Below, one piece after another: positions 7,343-16,341 of a DNA stretch of 42,767 bases; position 1 is the first letter of the stretch, and every line of letters starts with the position of its first letter. The notes under the pieces were generated by a model that saw nothing but the letters and a program-made list of their open reading frames with translations, had not been told where the DNA came from and made no database searches. The position numbers and the translations under genes were made by a program. The stretch spans positions 1 through 42,767 of the forward strand of contig CADCOE010000080.1 in assembly GCA_902802985.1 (NCBI GenBank). The letters run 5' to 3'. This stretch comes from an uncultured Ruminococcus sp. Its GTDB lineage: Bacteria; Bacillota; Clostridia; Oscillospirales; Acutalibacteraceae.

Positions 7343-10243
7343 ATGAAAGCTAAGAAACTTTCAAAAAGCCTCATAGCAGTTGTTCTTACCTTGATTTTGG
7401 CAATCGGATGCTTTATCATTCCTACCGCTGTTGTTGGTGCGGAAGGCAGTACAGTAACGATCAAGTTCCATTATCTTCGTGAAGACGGCAACTATGAAAA
7501 TATGTCCATATGGGCATGGGCTTCGGCGCCTGTCGGCAAAGACGGTGCATCTTACGACTTCGTTGACAGCGGAGACCCTAAAGGCGCTGTTGCCACTGTT
7601 GAAGTGACAGATGGTTCCACAGCCTTCGGTTTTATCGTAAGAAAGAACGACTGGTCACTCAAAGACCCTGATGGTGACCGTGTACTGGATATCGGTTCCG
7701 TTATTTCGGGTACTATTGATGTTTACTGCCTCAGCGGCAAAGAAGAGTTTGAGGTAGTGGAAGGTCCTGATGTTGTCAAGGGCATCAAGCTCGAAAAGGC
7801 AACCGTAACCACTAAAACCACCATTACCTACTCTCTGACAGGTACAGCAGATGACATTACGGCAGATGATTTTACCGTAATCGATCCTAAGGGTAATGCC
7901 CTCAAGATCAATAAGGTAGAAGCAAGCGGCAGTACCGGTACTATTACTTTGGGTGAAGAACTGGACTACTCAAGAAGCTACAAAATTGATTTCAGAGGTA
8001 CTACCATCAACCTGACAATGCCGGAATATTTCTCAAGTGCAGAATTTGAGGAAGCATACACTTATGACGGCAATGATCTCGGTGCTACTTATTCGGCAGC
8101 CAGCACTTCTTTCCGTGTATGGGCTCCGACAGCAGAAAAGATCGAACTCAATATTTATGATAACGGCACTGATGGTAAGCCCGTTCAGACAGTCGCTATG
8201 ACAGCGGATGTAAAGGGTACTTGGGTTGCTAAGATCAGCGGTGACCTCAATAAAAAGTATTACACTTACAATGCTTATTTTGAGGGCGATAAGGTAAACA
8301 AGGATATTGTTGACCCGTATGCAAGAACAGTTGGCGTAAATGGAAAAAGAGGCGAGATCATTGATCTTGATTCCACCGATCCATCGGGCTGGGATAAGGA
8401 TACACGTCATACCTATGCAAATCCGTCCGATATGTCGATCTATGAACTTCACATCCGTGATTTCTCTGTAGATCCTGACAGCGGCATCAAGAACACAGGT
8501 AAGTATATTGCCTTTACAGAAAAGGGTACCAAGGACAGCAATGGCGTTGCAACAGGTATAGATCACCTCGTTGACCTCGGCATTACTTCCGTACATATCC
8601 TTCCTTCCTACGACTTTGGCTCCGTAGATGAAACAAAGCTTGACAAAGCACAGTATAACTGGGGTTATGACCCTGTTAACTACAATGCTCCCGAAGGCTC
8701 TTATTCCACAGATCCGTATAACGGTGAAGTAAGAGTTAACGAATACAAACAAATGGTACAGGCACTCCATAATAACAATATCGGCGTCATTATGGACGTT
8801 GTTTACAACCATACGTATAAGTCAGATGACTATTGCTTTAACCTCCTTGTTCCGGGTTACTTCCATCGTCCCGGTTCCAACGGTTCAGGCTGCGGCAATG
8901 ACGTAGCATCAGAACGTTCAATGGTACGTAAGTATATTGTCGATTCTGTTGCTTACTGGGCAAGCGAGTATAACCTTGACGGTTTCCGTTTTGACTTGAT
9001 GGGCTTGATCGATGTTGAAACAATGAATCAAGTTCGTGCAGCACTTGATAAGATCGACCCCGAAATTTATGTATACGGTGAAGGTTGGAGCCTTTCCACC
9101 AAGCTGACAAAGGATGTACCGCTGGCTGTACAGAAGAATGCAGATAAGACACCCGGAATCGCTTATTTCAGTGACGTGATCCGTGACGGTATCAAGGGCA
9201 GCGTATTTGATGCAGCCGATAAGGGCTATGTCAACGGTCCTAACGCAAAGGCAAAGGGCAACATTGTTGGTATGAGCAAGATCAAAGATGGTGTACTGTT
9301 CACTTCTTCTTATGCAACACAGCCGTCACAGTCTGTTAACTATGCGTCGTGCCACGATAACCTCACTCTTTGGGATAAAATCAATTCCTCCAATGCAGAT
9401 GATTCTGAAGAAGCAAAAATCAAACAGAACAATCTGGCAGCCGCTATCGTATTCACTTCACAGGGCGTACCTTTCCTCAATGCAGGCGAGGAATTCCTTA
9501 GAACAAAGGTAAAGGCAGACGGTACATTTGAGCATAACAGTTATGCTTCTCCTGACTCTGTCAACCTCCTTGACTATTCCAGAATTACAGATTACTCCAG
9601 TGTATATAACTACTACAAGGGTCTCATTGCTATGAGAGCAAAATTTGACGGTTTCAGAATGTCAAGTGCAGATGCCGTTGAAAAGAATTTGAGCTTTGTC
9701 AGCGATGAATCACTGGATCAGGGCGTTATCGCATACGAGATCAAGGGTACAAGCGAAAATCTCTTTGTGATCTATAACCCGAGAATAGAGGATACGACAG
9801 TAACTCTTCCCGGCGGTGAATGGGATGTATATGCTAAGGATGCAACAGCAGGTACTACCGTTCTCGATACCGTTAAGGGCAGTGTAAAAGTAAGTGCCAC
9901 TACTGCTATGGTACTTGCTACAGCAAAGCCAAAGACATCTTCTGATACCTCCGAAACTTCCAAGGACGATACCAGCAAGTCTTCACAGGTAAGCGGTACC
10001 AGCTCCGTTTCAGATCAGAGCAGCAAAACTGCTTCGCAGGCAAGCTCAGCTGGTTCTTCTGCTTCCAAGGCATCAGTGGCAGCTACTTCTGCCGCAACAT
10101 CCACTCCGGTTGCTGTTTCCACAGTAACACCGGTAACAACAGGTGATCATACCCCTGTTATGATGATCGCTATTATCTTTGCAGCAGCAGGACTTGTAGC
10201 GTTTGTTGTTTTCAAATCATCCAAGAGAAAAACTTCCAAATAA
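7343..10243 (+). CDS. pulA: Surface-anchored type I pullulanase (CBM41-CBM48-GH13_14)
   Basis: A debranching enzyme that cleaves alpha-1,6 bonds in pullulan, amylopectin and resistant-starch fragments. The 966 residues run: signal peptide (1-34), CBM41-like starch-binding domain (about 37-135), a linker beta domain, CBM48 (about 240-330), and the GH13 catalytic barrel. The type I pullulanase signature YNWGYDP is at about 438-444, nucleophile D551 in GFRFDLMG, acid/base E580 in GEGWSL, and D672 in CHDNLTLWD. A Ser/Thr/Ala-rich linker (about 865-930) then leads to TTGDHTP, a membrane helix and KSSKRKTSK. That tail resembles a sortase sorting signal but lacks a clean LPxTG. Start chosen at 7343 (AAAGGAG upstream). 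No dockerin is visible. Confidence 0.93.
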   Translation: MKAKKLSKSLIAVVLTLILAIGCFIIPTAVVGAEGSTVTIKFHYLREDGNYENMSIWAWASAPVGKDGASYDFVDSGDPKGAVATVEVTDGSTAFGFIVRKNDWSLKDPDGDRVLDIGSVISGTIDVYCLSGKEEFEVVEGPDVVKGIKLEKATVTTKTTITYSLTGTADDITADDFTVIDPKGNALKINKVEASGSTGTITLGEELDYSRSYKIDFRGTTINLTMPEYFSSAEFEEAYTYDGNDLGATYSAASTSFRVWAPTAEKIELNIYDNGTDGKPVQTVAMTADVKGTWVAKISGDLNKKYYTYNAYFEGDKVNKDIVDPYARTVGVNGKRGEIIDLDSTDPSGWDKDTRHTYANPSDMSIYELHIRDFSVDPDSGIKNTGKYIAFTEKGTKDSNGVATGIDHLVDLGITSVHILPSYDFGSVDETKLDKAQYNWGYDPVNYNAPEGSYSTDPYNGEVRVNEYKQMVQALHNNNIGVIMDVVYNHTYKSDDYCFNLLVPGYFHRPGSNGSGCGNDVASERSMVRKYIVDSVAYWASEYNLDGFRFDLMGLIDVETMNQVRAALDKIDPEIYVYGEGWSLSTKLTKDVPLAVQKNADKTPGIAYFSDVIRDGIKGSVFDAADKGYVNGPNAKAKGNIVGMSKIKDGVLFTSSYATQPSQSVNYASCHDNLTLWDKINSSNADDSEEAKIKQNNLAAAIVFTSQGVPFLNAGEEFLRTKVKADGTFEHNSYASPDSVNLLDYSRITDYSSVYNYYKGLIAMRAKFDGFRMSSADAVEKNLSFVSDESLDQGVIAYEIKGTSENLFVIYNPRIEDTTVTLPGGEWDVYAKDATAGTTVLDTVKGSVKVSATTAMVLATAKPKTSSDTSETSKDDTSKSSQVSGTSSVSDQSSKTASQASSAGSSASKASVAATSAATSTPVAVSTVTPVTTGDHTPVMMIAIIFAAAGLVAFVVFKSSKRKTSK

Positions 10244-10261
10244 TTTTATTCGGAAGTAAAG

Positions 10262-10300
10262 AACGCCGTCAAAGCAATATAACGTTGCTTTGACGGCGTT
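10262..10300 (+). terminator. Intrinsic terminator of the pullulanase gene
   Basis: A perfect 16-bp stem AACGCCGTCAAAGCAA (10262-10277) pairs with 10285-10300, loop TATAACG, followed by TTTGTTG. Confidence 0.85.
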
Positions 10301-10436
10301 TGTTGTTGATGAAAATAATGACAATTTTGTTCCCAAGAGAGGGGCATCTTATAGAAACCGTTATTTTATCGAACAAGAACCAATTGCTCGTCTCTGCGCG
10401 CGAGAGAACTCCTGTTTATAGAGGCGGAGGAAAATG

Positions 10437-11201
10437 TTACTGGTTCTTATCATAAATGATTTGCAGACCCTTGAGCTGAAGTTCATTATCCAGAATAATT
10501 TTATGACGGCAGTAAGGGATGATCTTGGAAGATAAACCGCCGGTAGCAATAATGGTAGGTGTGCCGTCTGTTTCTTCGCACATTCTGTCGATCAGACCAT
10601 CAATCATAGCTGCATTGCCGAATACGGTGCCGGAACGCATGGAGTCGGTGGTATTGGTACCGATTGCCTTTTTGGGGGCTTCAATGCTGATACTCTGTAA
10701 TAATGCAGCGTGAGTGGTCAGAGACTCCATTGAAACACGCACACCGGGAGCAATAATGCCGCCTCGGTAGCAGGAATTTTTGTCTACCACACAAATGGTA
10801 GTTGCGGTACCCATATCAATGACCATCAGCGGTTTGGGATAGAAAGCGATGGCGGCAACAGCTCCCACTACTCTGTCGCTGCCAAGCTGGGCAGGGTTGT
10901 CGATTTTGATATTCAGACCGGTTTTGATACCGGGACCTACGATCAGAGGTTCGTGTCCTGTTACCTTTTTGAGGGCAGCTGCCAAAATACCGCTGAGCTG
11001 AGGTACAACGGAGGAAATAATCCCTCCCTCAAACTGATCGGTATGCATATGATTGAGTTCGATCAATATTTTGATATGGATGGCATATTCATCTTCGGTT
11101 TTGCCAGTATCGGTGCTGAGGCGTGAAATAAAAGCGGTCTTACCGTTTTCAATGCCGCCGAATACAATATTGGTATTGCCTACGTCTACTGCTAAAATCA
11201 T
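10437..11201 (-). CDS. coaX: Type III pantothenate kinase CoaX
   Basis: CoaX catalyses the ATP-dependent phosphorylation of pantothenate, the first step of coenzyme A synthesis, and needs a monovalent cation. The 254 residues contain the ASKHA-fold motifs: N-terminal ILAVDVGNTNIVFG, GSDRVVGAVAA, VIDMGTATTICVVD and IIAPGVRVSMESLTTHAALL, plus TGGLSSKI near the C-terminus. The ATG at 11201 has AAGGAG seven bases upstream; that site overlaps the stop codon of the upstream mscS-like gene. The two are therefore one transcription unit. No biotin ligase (birA), a frequent coaX neighbour, is present here. Confidence 0.95.
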   Translation of the reverse strand: MILAVDVGNTNIVFGGIENGKTAFISRLSTDTGKTEDEYAIHIKILIELNHMHTDQFEGGIISSVVPQLSGILAAALKKVTGHEPLIVGPGIKTGLNIKIDNPAQLGSDRVVGAVAAIAFYPKPLMVIDMGTATTICVVDKNSCYRGGIIAPGVRVSMESLTTHAALLQSISIEAPKKAIGTNTTDSMRSGTVFGNAAMIDGLIDRMCEETDGTPTIIATGGLSSKIIPYCRHKIILDNELQLKGLQIIYDKNQ

Positions 11202-11213
11202 AAAAAATCTCCT

Positions 11214-12113
11214 TTATTTCGTTGTTGGTGGCTGACTTTTACTAAGGTGGACATCAAGCTGATTAAACGGTATTTCAATACCGTGTTTGTCAAACTGATT
11301 TTTGATGCTTTCGTACATTTCATCCTTTAGTACCCAATAGTTATCGGCTTGGCACCACACCCAGACCATCAGATTGATACTGCTTTCGCCAAACTCGTTA
11401 ACAGCTACTTTGTTGTTCATTTCGTGAAGCACTTTAGGGTTTTTGTTCATTATTTCAAAAATTACCTTTCGTGCTTTGTCAATATCGGTATGGTAGCTGA
11501 CGGGTACAGTGATGTCAATACGCCGATGCTCCAGAACAAAATAATTGGTAATGTTATTGGATGCCAGTCGTGAATTGGGGATCATAATTTTTTTGTTATC
11601 ATATGTACGCAGTGTGGTATACATCATTTCAATTTTTTCTACCTTGCCCTGTAAACCTTCTGTTTCGAGGTAGTCACCGGTTTTGAATTTTTTGTTAATA
11701 ATAATGAGTGTACCGCTTGCGACATCGGCAAGACTGTCTTTGAGTGCCAGACCAATGGTGACGGCTGCGGCACTGATAGCAGCGATCAGCGTTGTCACAT
11801 CAAATCCTAATGTGGAAAGCACCAGAATAATGACGATGATTTTTAACGCTACATTGATAATGGAATTTAAGAAGCTAATCACTGTCAAATCAGCTTTACT
11901 TTTTTTTATTGCTTTGACAAAGATTTTGCATATCAGTTTGGTGACCCACCATCCAATGAGAAATATGGTGCAAGCGGCAATGAAGCTGGAAAGGTGCTCC
12001 AAACACCATTCGTATAAATGTTGAAGCCAACGCTGTGCAAGTGATAATTGTTCAGAAACGTTATCGACAGAAAGAAGATTGTCGTCAGCGGTGTCGAGCA
12101 GTTGGAAATACAT
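11214..12113 (-). CDS. MscS-family mechanosensitive ion channel
   Basis: Small-conductance channel that opens on membrane tension to release solutes after osmotic downshock. The 299-residue form chosen here starts at ATG 12113, seven bases after GAGGAA; longer in-frame starts lack ribosome binding sites. Membrane helices lie at about 36-58, 75-100 and 103-130. The pore-lining helix TLIAAISAAAVTIGLALKDSLADVASGTLIII is rich in Ala/Gly as in MscS TM3. The beta domain (KTGDYLETEGLQGKVEKIEMMYTTLRTYDNKKIMIPNSRL) and the C-terminal alpha/beta domain follow. It is the first gene of a pair with coaX (12-nt gap). Confidence 0.92.
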   Translation of the reverse strand: MYFQLLDTADDNLLSVDNVSEQLSLAQRWLQHLYEWCLEHLSSFIAACTIFLIGWWVTKLICKIFVKAIKKSKADLTVISFLNSIINVALKIIVIILVLSTLGFDVTTLIAAISAAAVTIGLALKDSLADVASGTLIIINKKFKTGDYLETEGLQGKVEKIEMMYTTLRTYDNKKIMIPNSRLASNNITNYFVLEHRRIDITVPVSYHTDIDKARKVIFEIMNKNPKVLHEMNNKVAVNEFGESSINLMVWVWCQADNYWVLKDEMYESIKNQFDKHGIEIPFNQLDVHLSKSQPPTTK

Positions 12114-12414
12114 CTGTGATTCCTCTCTTTCCATACAATGGTATATCATATTATAACACATTTCGTCCAATAATAAAATACTGCATTTGTTTTTTGCCGA
12201 GAAAATCAATGTTATCAGTTATTCACGGAAATTGTTTCCGAAGTGAATATTTTCTATTTTTCTAAAGACAAGTTTGTCGGAATTGTGCTGCCTGTCTTGA
12301 TTTTGGTCGAATTTTATTGTATGATTATAAAGGAGAATAGTGCGATCATCATATCACGAATAATGTAATGATGGTATGAAATGAAAAATTCCTTAAATGT
12401 GAAAGGGCTTGTTG
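12114..12414. other. Divergent intergenic region, mscS-like / MORN gene
   Basis: About 300 bases without a gene. On the plus strand TTGGTC (12303-12308) and TATAAA (12326-12331), 17 bp apart, form a likely promoter for the MORN gene. On the minus strand TATAAT lies at 12150-12155 but has a poor -35. An imperfect inverted repeat built around CGGAAA-TTG-TTTCCG with outer TTCA/TGAA occupies about 12222-12247 and could be an operator or a weak terminator. Confidence 0.45.
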
Positions 12415-15400
12415 ATGATGGATTATGTATTGCTGCAGAATGTTGACAAAAATCTGATATATTATGGAGTGTACAGCACTGACTCGGAACTCTGCGACGG
12501 CAGTGATATTCTTTGCAGTGCCCGAAAAAAATATTTTGAGACCGGTGTCACACAGCACAGCCGCAGTACCCTCAAAACACCTTATGAAACATTTCGCTAC
12601 CTTTACCATTTGGAAGCGGGTCAGCCTCTTAAATTCAAGAAACTGAAAGGTTCTGTGCAAATAGAACGTGTAGTGCCGGATGCGGAGGGATATTTTGTCG
12701 AAACGACCGATTTTGAGCATCATCCCATCAAAAAAACATTCTTTAATAATCAGCATTTGTGGCTCAAAACAGAATTTTTTTCTTTAAGTGACCGTTCCTC
12801 GCCAATTTTTGTACTGTTTCCTTCCACTGACGATGAACAGCCGATTATTCTGCGAAAAGTACGTAACGGCAGAACCGATACCCTGTATCCGTTCAATATC
12901 TCACTGGATAAAAAGCTTACCGAAAAGCTGAATGTCATTGTCAACGAGCCTCGTGTTTATTGCGTTACCAGCTCGGGCAGCTTTTATTATTGTACGAATG
13001 AGGAGTTTAAGGAAAGAAGAAAAGCACTTGATAAACTCCTGGAAAAAGAAAAGAGGGCAGAAGAAACCGAAGAAACAACGCTTTCCGATACACGTGAACC
13101 AGTTACTCCTGCTTTTGTTATTGACAGCTCTAAGCTGGATGACAAAAGCAAGTCGGCATTCAGCTTGAAAAACAGTACAGAGATCCGTATTTCCGACGGA
13201 AAGCCTGTTGACGAACAACCGGATACGAACGAAGATTTCTTTGCACAAATCGAACAGATCGCCAAGAAAAATAATATTGATATAGATACCGTTCGCAGCC
13301 AGACGCAGAAAAAAGAAGAAACTTTGTCTGCAATCGACCAAGCAGAACCCAGAGAACCAAAAACTTCTTCCCGTTCCGATAAGCTTTCAACGACAAAAAA
13401 CACTGCTCCCACCGAAAAAGTATCGGAAGAACCGCATAAGGAACCAAAAAAATCGGAACATAAAAAGGAAGAACATAAGAACAAAAAGCGGAAAAACGAA
13501 GATTTTTCCTCCGCTTTTGCAGCGTTTCATCTGGCACAGCCGGAGGAGTCTGTGCCGGAACAGGCTTTATCGGCATCCGCAGCAGAAGCAGCTGATGAAC
13601 AGAAACCGATTATAACGCCGCATCGCAGCCAAAAAACAGAGGGACAGGAAAGCGAAGAAGCAGCACCTTTACAAAGTACATGCGGTTTTTCTTCGGAATG
13701 TCCGTACGAGATGATCGACAAACAGATCATCGAAGCGGGAGGCAGACAATATTATTATTTTGGTGACTTGGACGGCAGCAAGCGGAACGGCAAAGGAAGA
13801 ACCGTGATGAAAAACGGAGATACCGCCTATGAAGGTCAATATCTTAACGATAAACGAAATGGTTTTGGCGTTTATTATTATAAATCGGGCAAACTCTGTT
13901 ATACGGGCAACTGGAAAAATAATCAGCGGGAAGGTCTGGGTGTTGCCTTTTCTCCCACAGACGGCAGTGCTTTTATCGGAGAGTGGAAAGAGGACCAATC
14001 TGTGAATGTCGGAGCAAGCTTTGACAGTAAGGGCAGGATGCTGTATGCAGGTTATGTCAATGACGGTAAGAGAAATGGGGCAGGCATTACCTATAATGAT
14101 GAGGACAGAACCTTTTTTGTCGGTAAGTACAAGGAGGGAGAGTTCCTGGGAACAGGTACTCAATTTGACGGGGAAGGTAATCTGCTTTATACCGGTGAAT
14201 ACACCAACAATCAACGCAGCGGCAGCGGTACTTCCTATTATCCTGATGGAACTGTTGCGTACCAGGGAAAATGGCTGAACAATCTATATGACGGGGAAGG
14301 AACGCTCCATATGGATGACGGCAGTATCCTGAAAGGCAGTTTTAAAAATGGAAAGGCTTATGGCAAATGTACGCTGACCGACAGTGTGGGAAAGGTGATT
14401 TATCAAGGCAGCTTTGTGGACGATACCTATAACGGTTCGGGCAGATTGTATTCCGATGACGGCGGTTATGTGGAAGGCAGATTTGTAGATGGAGAACCCA
14501 CGGGAATATTTAATGAATATACAAAAGATAAGAAGCTTGTTTACTGTGGCGAATGGATGAATATGCATCGCAGCGGCAGAGGAATTGAGTATCGTGATGG
14601 TGAAAAGCTTTACGAAGGAGAGTTCGAACATTCCTTTTATAATGGCGAAGGAAAACTTTTTGAAAACGGCAGATGTGTTTATTCCGGCAGCTTTGTGAAA
14701 GGAAAACGATGTGGCTACGGAGTAGAATTTCAGGAAGGCGAGATCATTTACCGTGGACTGTGGAACAATGATCGTTATAATGGCAGCGGCATTTTATACC
14801 GTGACGGAGAAGTACGCTTTGTGGGAATGTTCGAGGATGGTATGAGAAATGGCAGAATCAATGAAATTAAAAACCATAAAGTAATACGTAAATCTCTCTA
14901 TAAAGAAAATACGCTTGTTTATATGTGCGAATATACCAACGATGGACAACTGGCTTATTACGGCGGCGTGCGTGACAAGATGCGTAATGGTATGGGATGC
15001 AGCTTTATGGCATCCTGCGAAAAGCAGTTTGAGGGTATTTTTAAGGATGGCAAGCAGGAAAAACCGATGAAAGTAGTTCTTAAGGAACTGCCGACCTTAC
15101 CACTGTGTAAAGAATTGGAAGATACTGAATATGAGCTGTACCGCAGGACACCGCAGTATATTATTGAAAAGCCGATTACCAATGGCAGCACTTCGGGTAT
15201 TTACACGGGCAGACTAAAAGATGGTATGCCTGACGGCAGCGGTACTATTTTGTATTCCGACCACCGCTATACGGGAATATTTGTGGAAGGCAAGCCCGAG
15301 GGAGAAGGAATGATCTATATGAATGACGGCAGACAAAATAAGGGATATTTTTCCACTAAGCCTTTTACGGATTGCGAAACTCTTATTCTTGCTGATATTA

Positions 15401-15426
15401 CCTACTATTATTCTGAGGTACGATAA
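12415..15426 (+). CDS. Large MORN-repeat protein with disordered charged linker
   Basis: 1003 residues; specific role unknown. Residues 1 to about 190 form an unrecognised globular-looking domain. About 200-440 is Lys/Glu/Ser-rich and probably disordered. From about 450 to 860, and again at about 935-985, there are roughly 20 MORN units of the form YxGxWxNxxxxGxGxxxxxDGxxx, for example YEGQYLNDKRNGFGVYYY. There is no signal peptide or membrane helix, so it is probably cytoplasmic. MORN arrays form elongated beta sheets that bind lipids or proteins in other systems; here that is inference. ATG 12415 (or 12418) follows GAAAGGG. The HAD gene starts three bases after its stop, so the two are coupled. 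Confidence 0.88.
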   Translation: MMDYVLLQNVDKNLIYYGVYSTDSELCDGSDILCSARKKYFETGVTQHSRSTLKTPYETFRYLYHLEAGQPLKFKKLKGSVQIERVVPDAEGYFVETTDFEHHPIKKTFFNNQHLWLKTEFFSLSDRSSPIFVLFPSTDDEQPIILRKVRNGRTDTLYPFNISLDKKLTEKLNVIVNEPRVYCVTSSGSFYYCTNEEFKERRKALDKLLEKEKRAEETEETTLSDTREPVTPAFVIDSSKLDDKSKSAFSLKNSTEIRISDGKPVDEQPDTNEDFFAQIEQIAKKNNIDIDTVRSQTQKKEETLSAIDQAEPREPKTSSRSDKLSTTKNTAPTEKVSEEPHKEPKKSEHKKEEHKNKKRKNEDFSSAFAAFHLAQPEESVPEQALSASAAEAADEQKPIITPHRSQKTEGQESEEAAPLQSTCGFSSECPYEMIDKQIIEAGGRQYYYFGDLDGSKRNGKGRTVMKNGDTAYEGQYLNDKRNGFGVYYYKSGKLCYTGNWKNNQREGLGVAFSPTDGSAFIGEWKEDQSVNVGASFDSKGRMLYAGYVNDGKRNGAGITYNDEDRTFFVGKYKEGEFLGTGTQFDGEGNLLYTGEYTNNQRSGSGTSYYPDGTVAYQGKWLNNLYDGEGTLHMDDGSILKGSFKNGKAYGKCTLTDSVGKVIYQGSFVDDTYNGSGRLYSDDGGYVEGRFVDGEPTGIFNEYTKDKKLVYCGEWMNMHRSGRGIEYRDGEKLYEGEFEHSFYNGEGKLFENGRCVYSGSFVKGKRCGYGVEFQEGEIIYRGLWNNDRYNGSGILYRDGEVRFVGMFEDGMRNGRINEIKNHKVIRKSLYKENTLVYMCEYTNDGQLAYYGGVRDKMRNGMGCSFMASCEKQFEGIFKDGKQEKPMKVVLKELPTLPLCKELEDTEYELYRRTPQYIIEKPITNGSTSGIYTGRLKDGMPDGSGTILYSDHRYTGIFVEGKPEGEGMIYMNDGRQNKGYFSTKPFTDCETLILADITYYYSEVR

Positions 15427-15429
15427 GCT

Positions 15430-16263
15430 ATGAAAACATTGTATATTTCCGATTTGGACGGAACACTGCTGGACAGCACAGCGAAGCTCACCCCGTATAC
15501 CAAAGAAATTATACGAGATTTGATTGATAAAGGAATGTTGTTTTCCGTTGCTACGGCAAGAAGTCAGTCGAGTGTGGACATACTCAGTGATCTTCATATC
15601 CGTGTACCCTGTGTGCAGCTGAACGGTGTTCTGATTTATGACTTTGCTGTCGGACAATATATTGACTGTATGCCGATGGATACCAAAACGGCAAATGACA
15701 TTATCGGGATATTGAAAAAATATGACAGAATGTCGTTTGTGTATAAATTTGATAGTGACTGTGGCATCAATGTTGAATTTGAGCGTTTGAGCAATGAAGT
15801 AGAGCAAAATTTTTTTGAAGCACGCAAGGACAATGATTATAAAAGCTTTTGCCAAAAGGACAACATTACGGTCACCGATGATGAAAAAGCGATTTATTTC
15901 ACAATGGTAGACCAATACGACCGATTATTGCCGATTTATCGAGAAATTCAGCAATTACCGCTTGCCAAGGCAACCTTGTACAGTGATAATTATTCTGATC
16001 TGTATTTTTTGGAGGTATTCAGTGTGAACGCCACCAAAGCAAACGGTGTGCTGAAAGTAAAGGAACTGGTCGGTGCAGACAAAATAGTAGCTTTCGGAGA
16101 TAATCTGAACGATATTGATATGCTGAAAATAGCAGATGTAGGCATAGCTGTAGAGGACTGCGTAGCAGAAGTCAGACAATACGCCGATAAGATCATCGGC
16201 AGAAGTGACCGTAACGGAGTAGCGGAATACCTGTTGACGGAAAGCAGCACACGGTATTTATGA
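15430..16263 (+). CDS. Cof-type HAD-superfamily phosphatase
   Basis: A 277-residue HAD hydrolase, subclass IIB. Motif I SDLDGTLLDS (catalytic Asp pair at about 8 and 10), motif II TAR at about 42, conserved Lys near the KANGVLKVKEL segment, and motif IV FGDNLNDIDML are all present. Members dephosphorylate sugar phosphates, FMN or other small phosphorylated metabolites; the substrate here cannot be read from sequence. The start lies three bases after the MORN-protein stop with GAGG inside the end of that gene, so the pair is co-translated. A bidirectional terminator follows. Confidence 0.9.
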   Translation: MKTLYISDLDGTLLDSTAKLTPYTKEIIRDLIDKGMLFSVATARSQSSVDILSDLHIRVPCVQLNGVLIYDFAVGQYIDCMPMDTKTANDIIGILKKYDRMSFVYKFDSDCGINVEFERLSNEVEQNFFEARKDNDYKSFCQKDNITVTDDEKAIYFTMVDQYDRLLPIYREIQQLPLAKATLYSDNYSDLYFLEVFSVNATKANGVLKVKELVGADKIVAFGDNLNDIDMLKIADVGIAVEDCVAEVRQYADKIIGRSDRNGVAEYLLTESSTRYL

Positions 16264-16284
16264 AAAACAGTATATTCAAACGAC

Positions 16285-16324
16285 AAAAAATCGGCTTCAC
16301 CATTATAAGGTAAGCCGATTTTTT
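16285..16324. terminator. Bidirectional terminator between the convergent HAD and BspA-like genes
   Basis: AAAAAATCGGCTT-c-ACC (16285-16301) pairs with GGTAAGCCGATTTTTT (16309-16324), with one bulged C and loop ATTATAA. It ends in a U run on both strands. Confidence 0.85.
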
Positions 16325-16341
16325 AATGGAGAGCAGCAGGC

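Noticed and set aside
8033..8812. 259-codon open frame antisense to the pullulanase gene.
   Set aside because: Overlaps a clearly coding region, no ribosome binding site, and Cys/Ile-rich composition typical of shadow frames.
12222..12240. TTCACGGAAATTG, similar to the reverse complement of the conserved TTGATTTCCGTGA repeat end.
   Set aside because: Only the short TCACGGAAAT core matches and none of the other repeat blocks occur nearby; most likely chance.
12340..12363. Possible 7-codon leader ORF (GTG start after AAAGGAG) ahead of the MORN gene.
   Set aside because: The predicted transcription start (about 12338) leaves the ribosome binding site out of the transcript.
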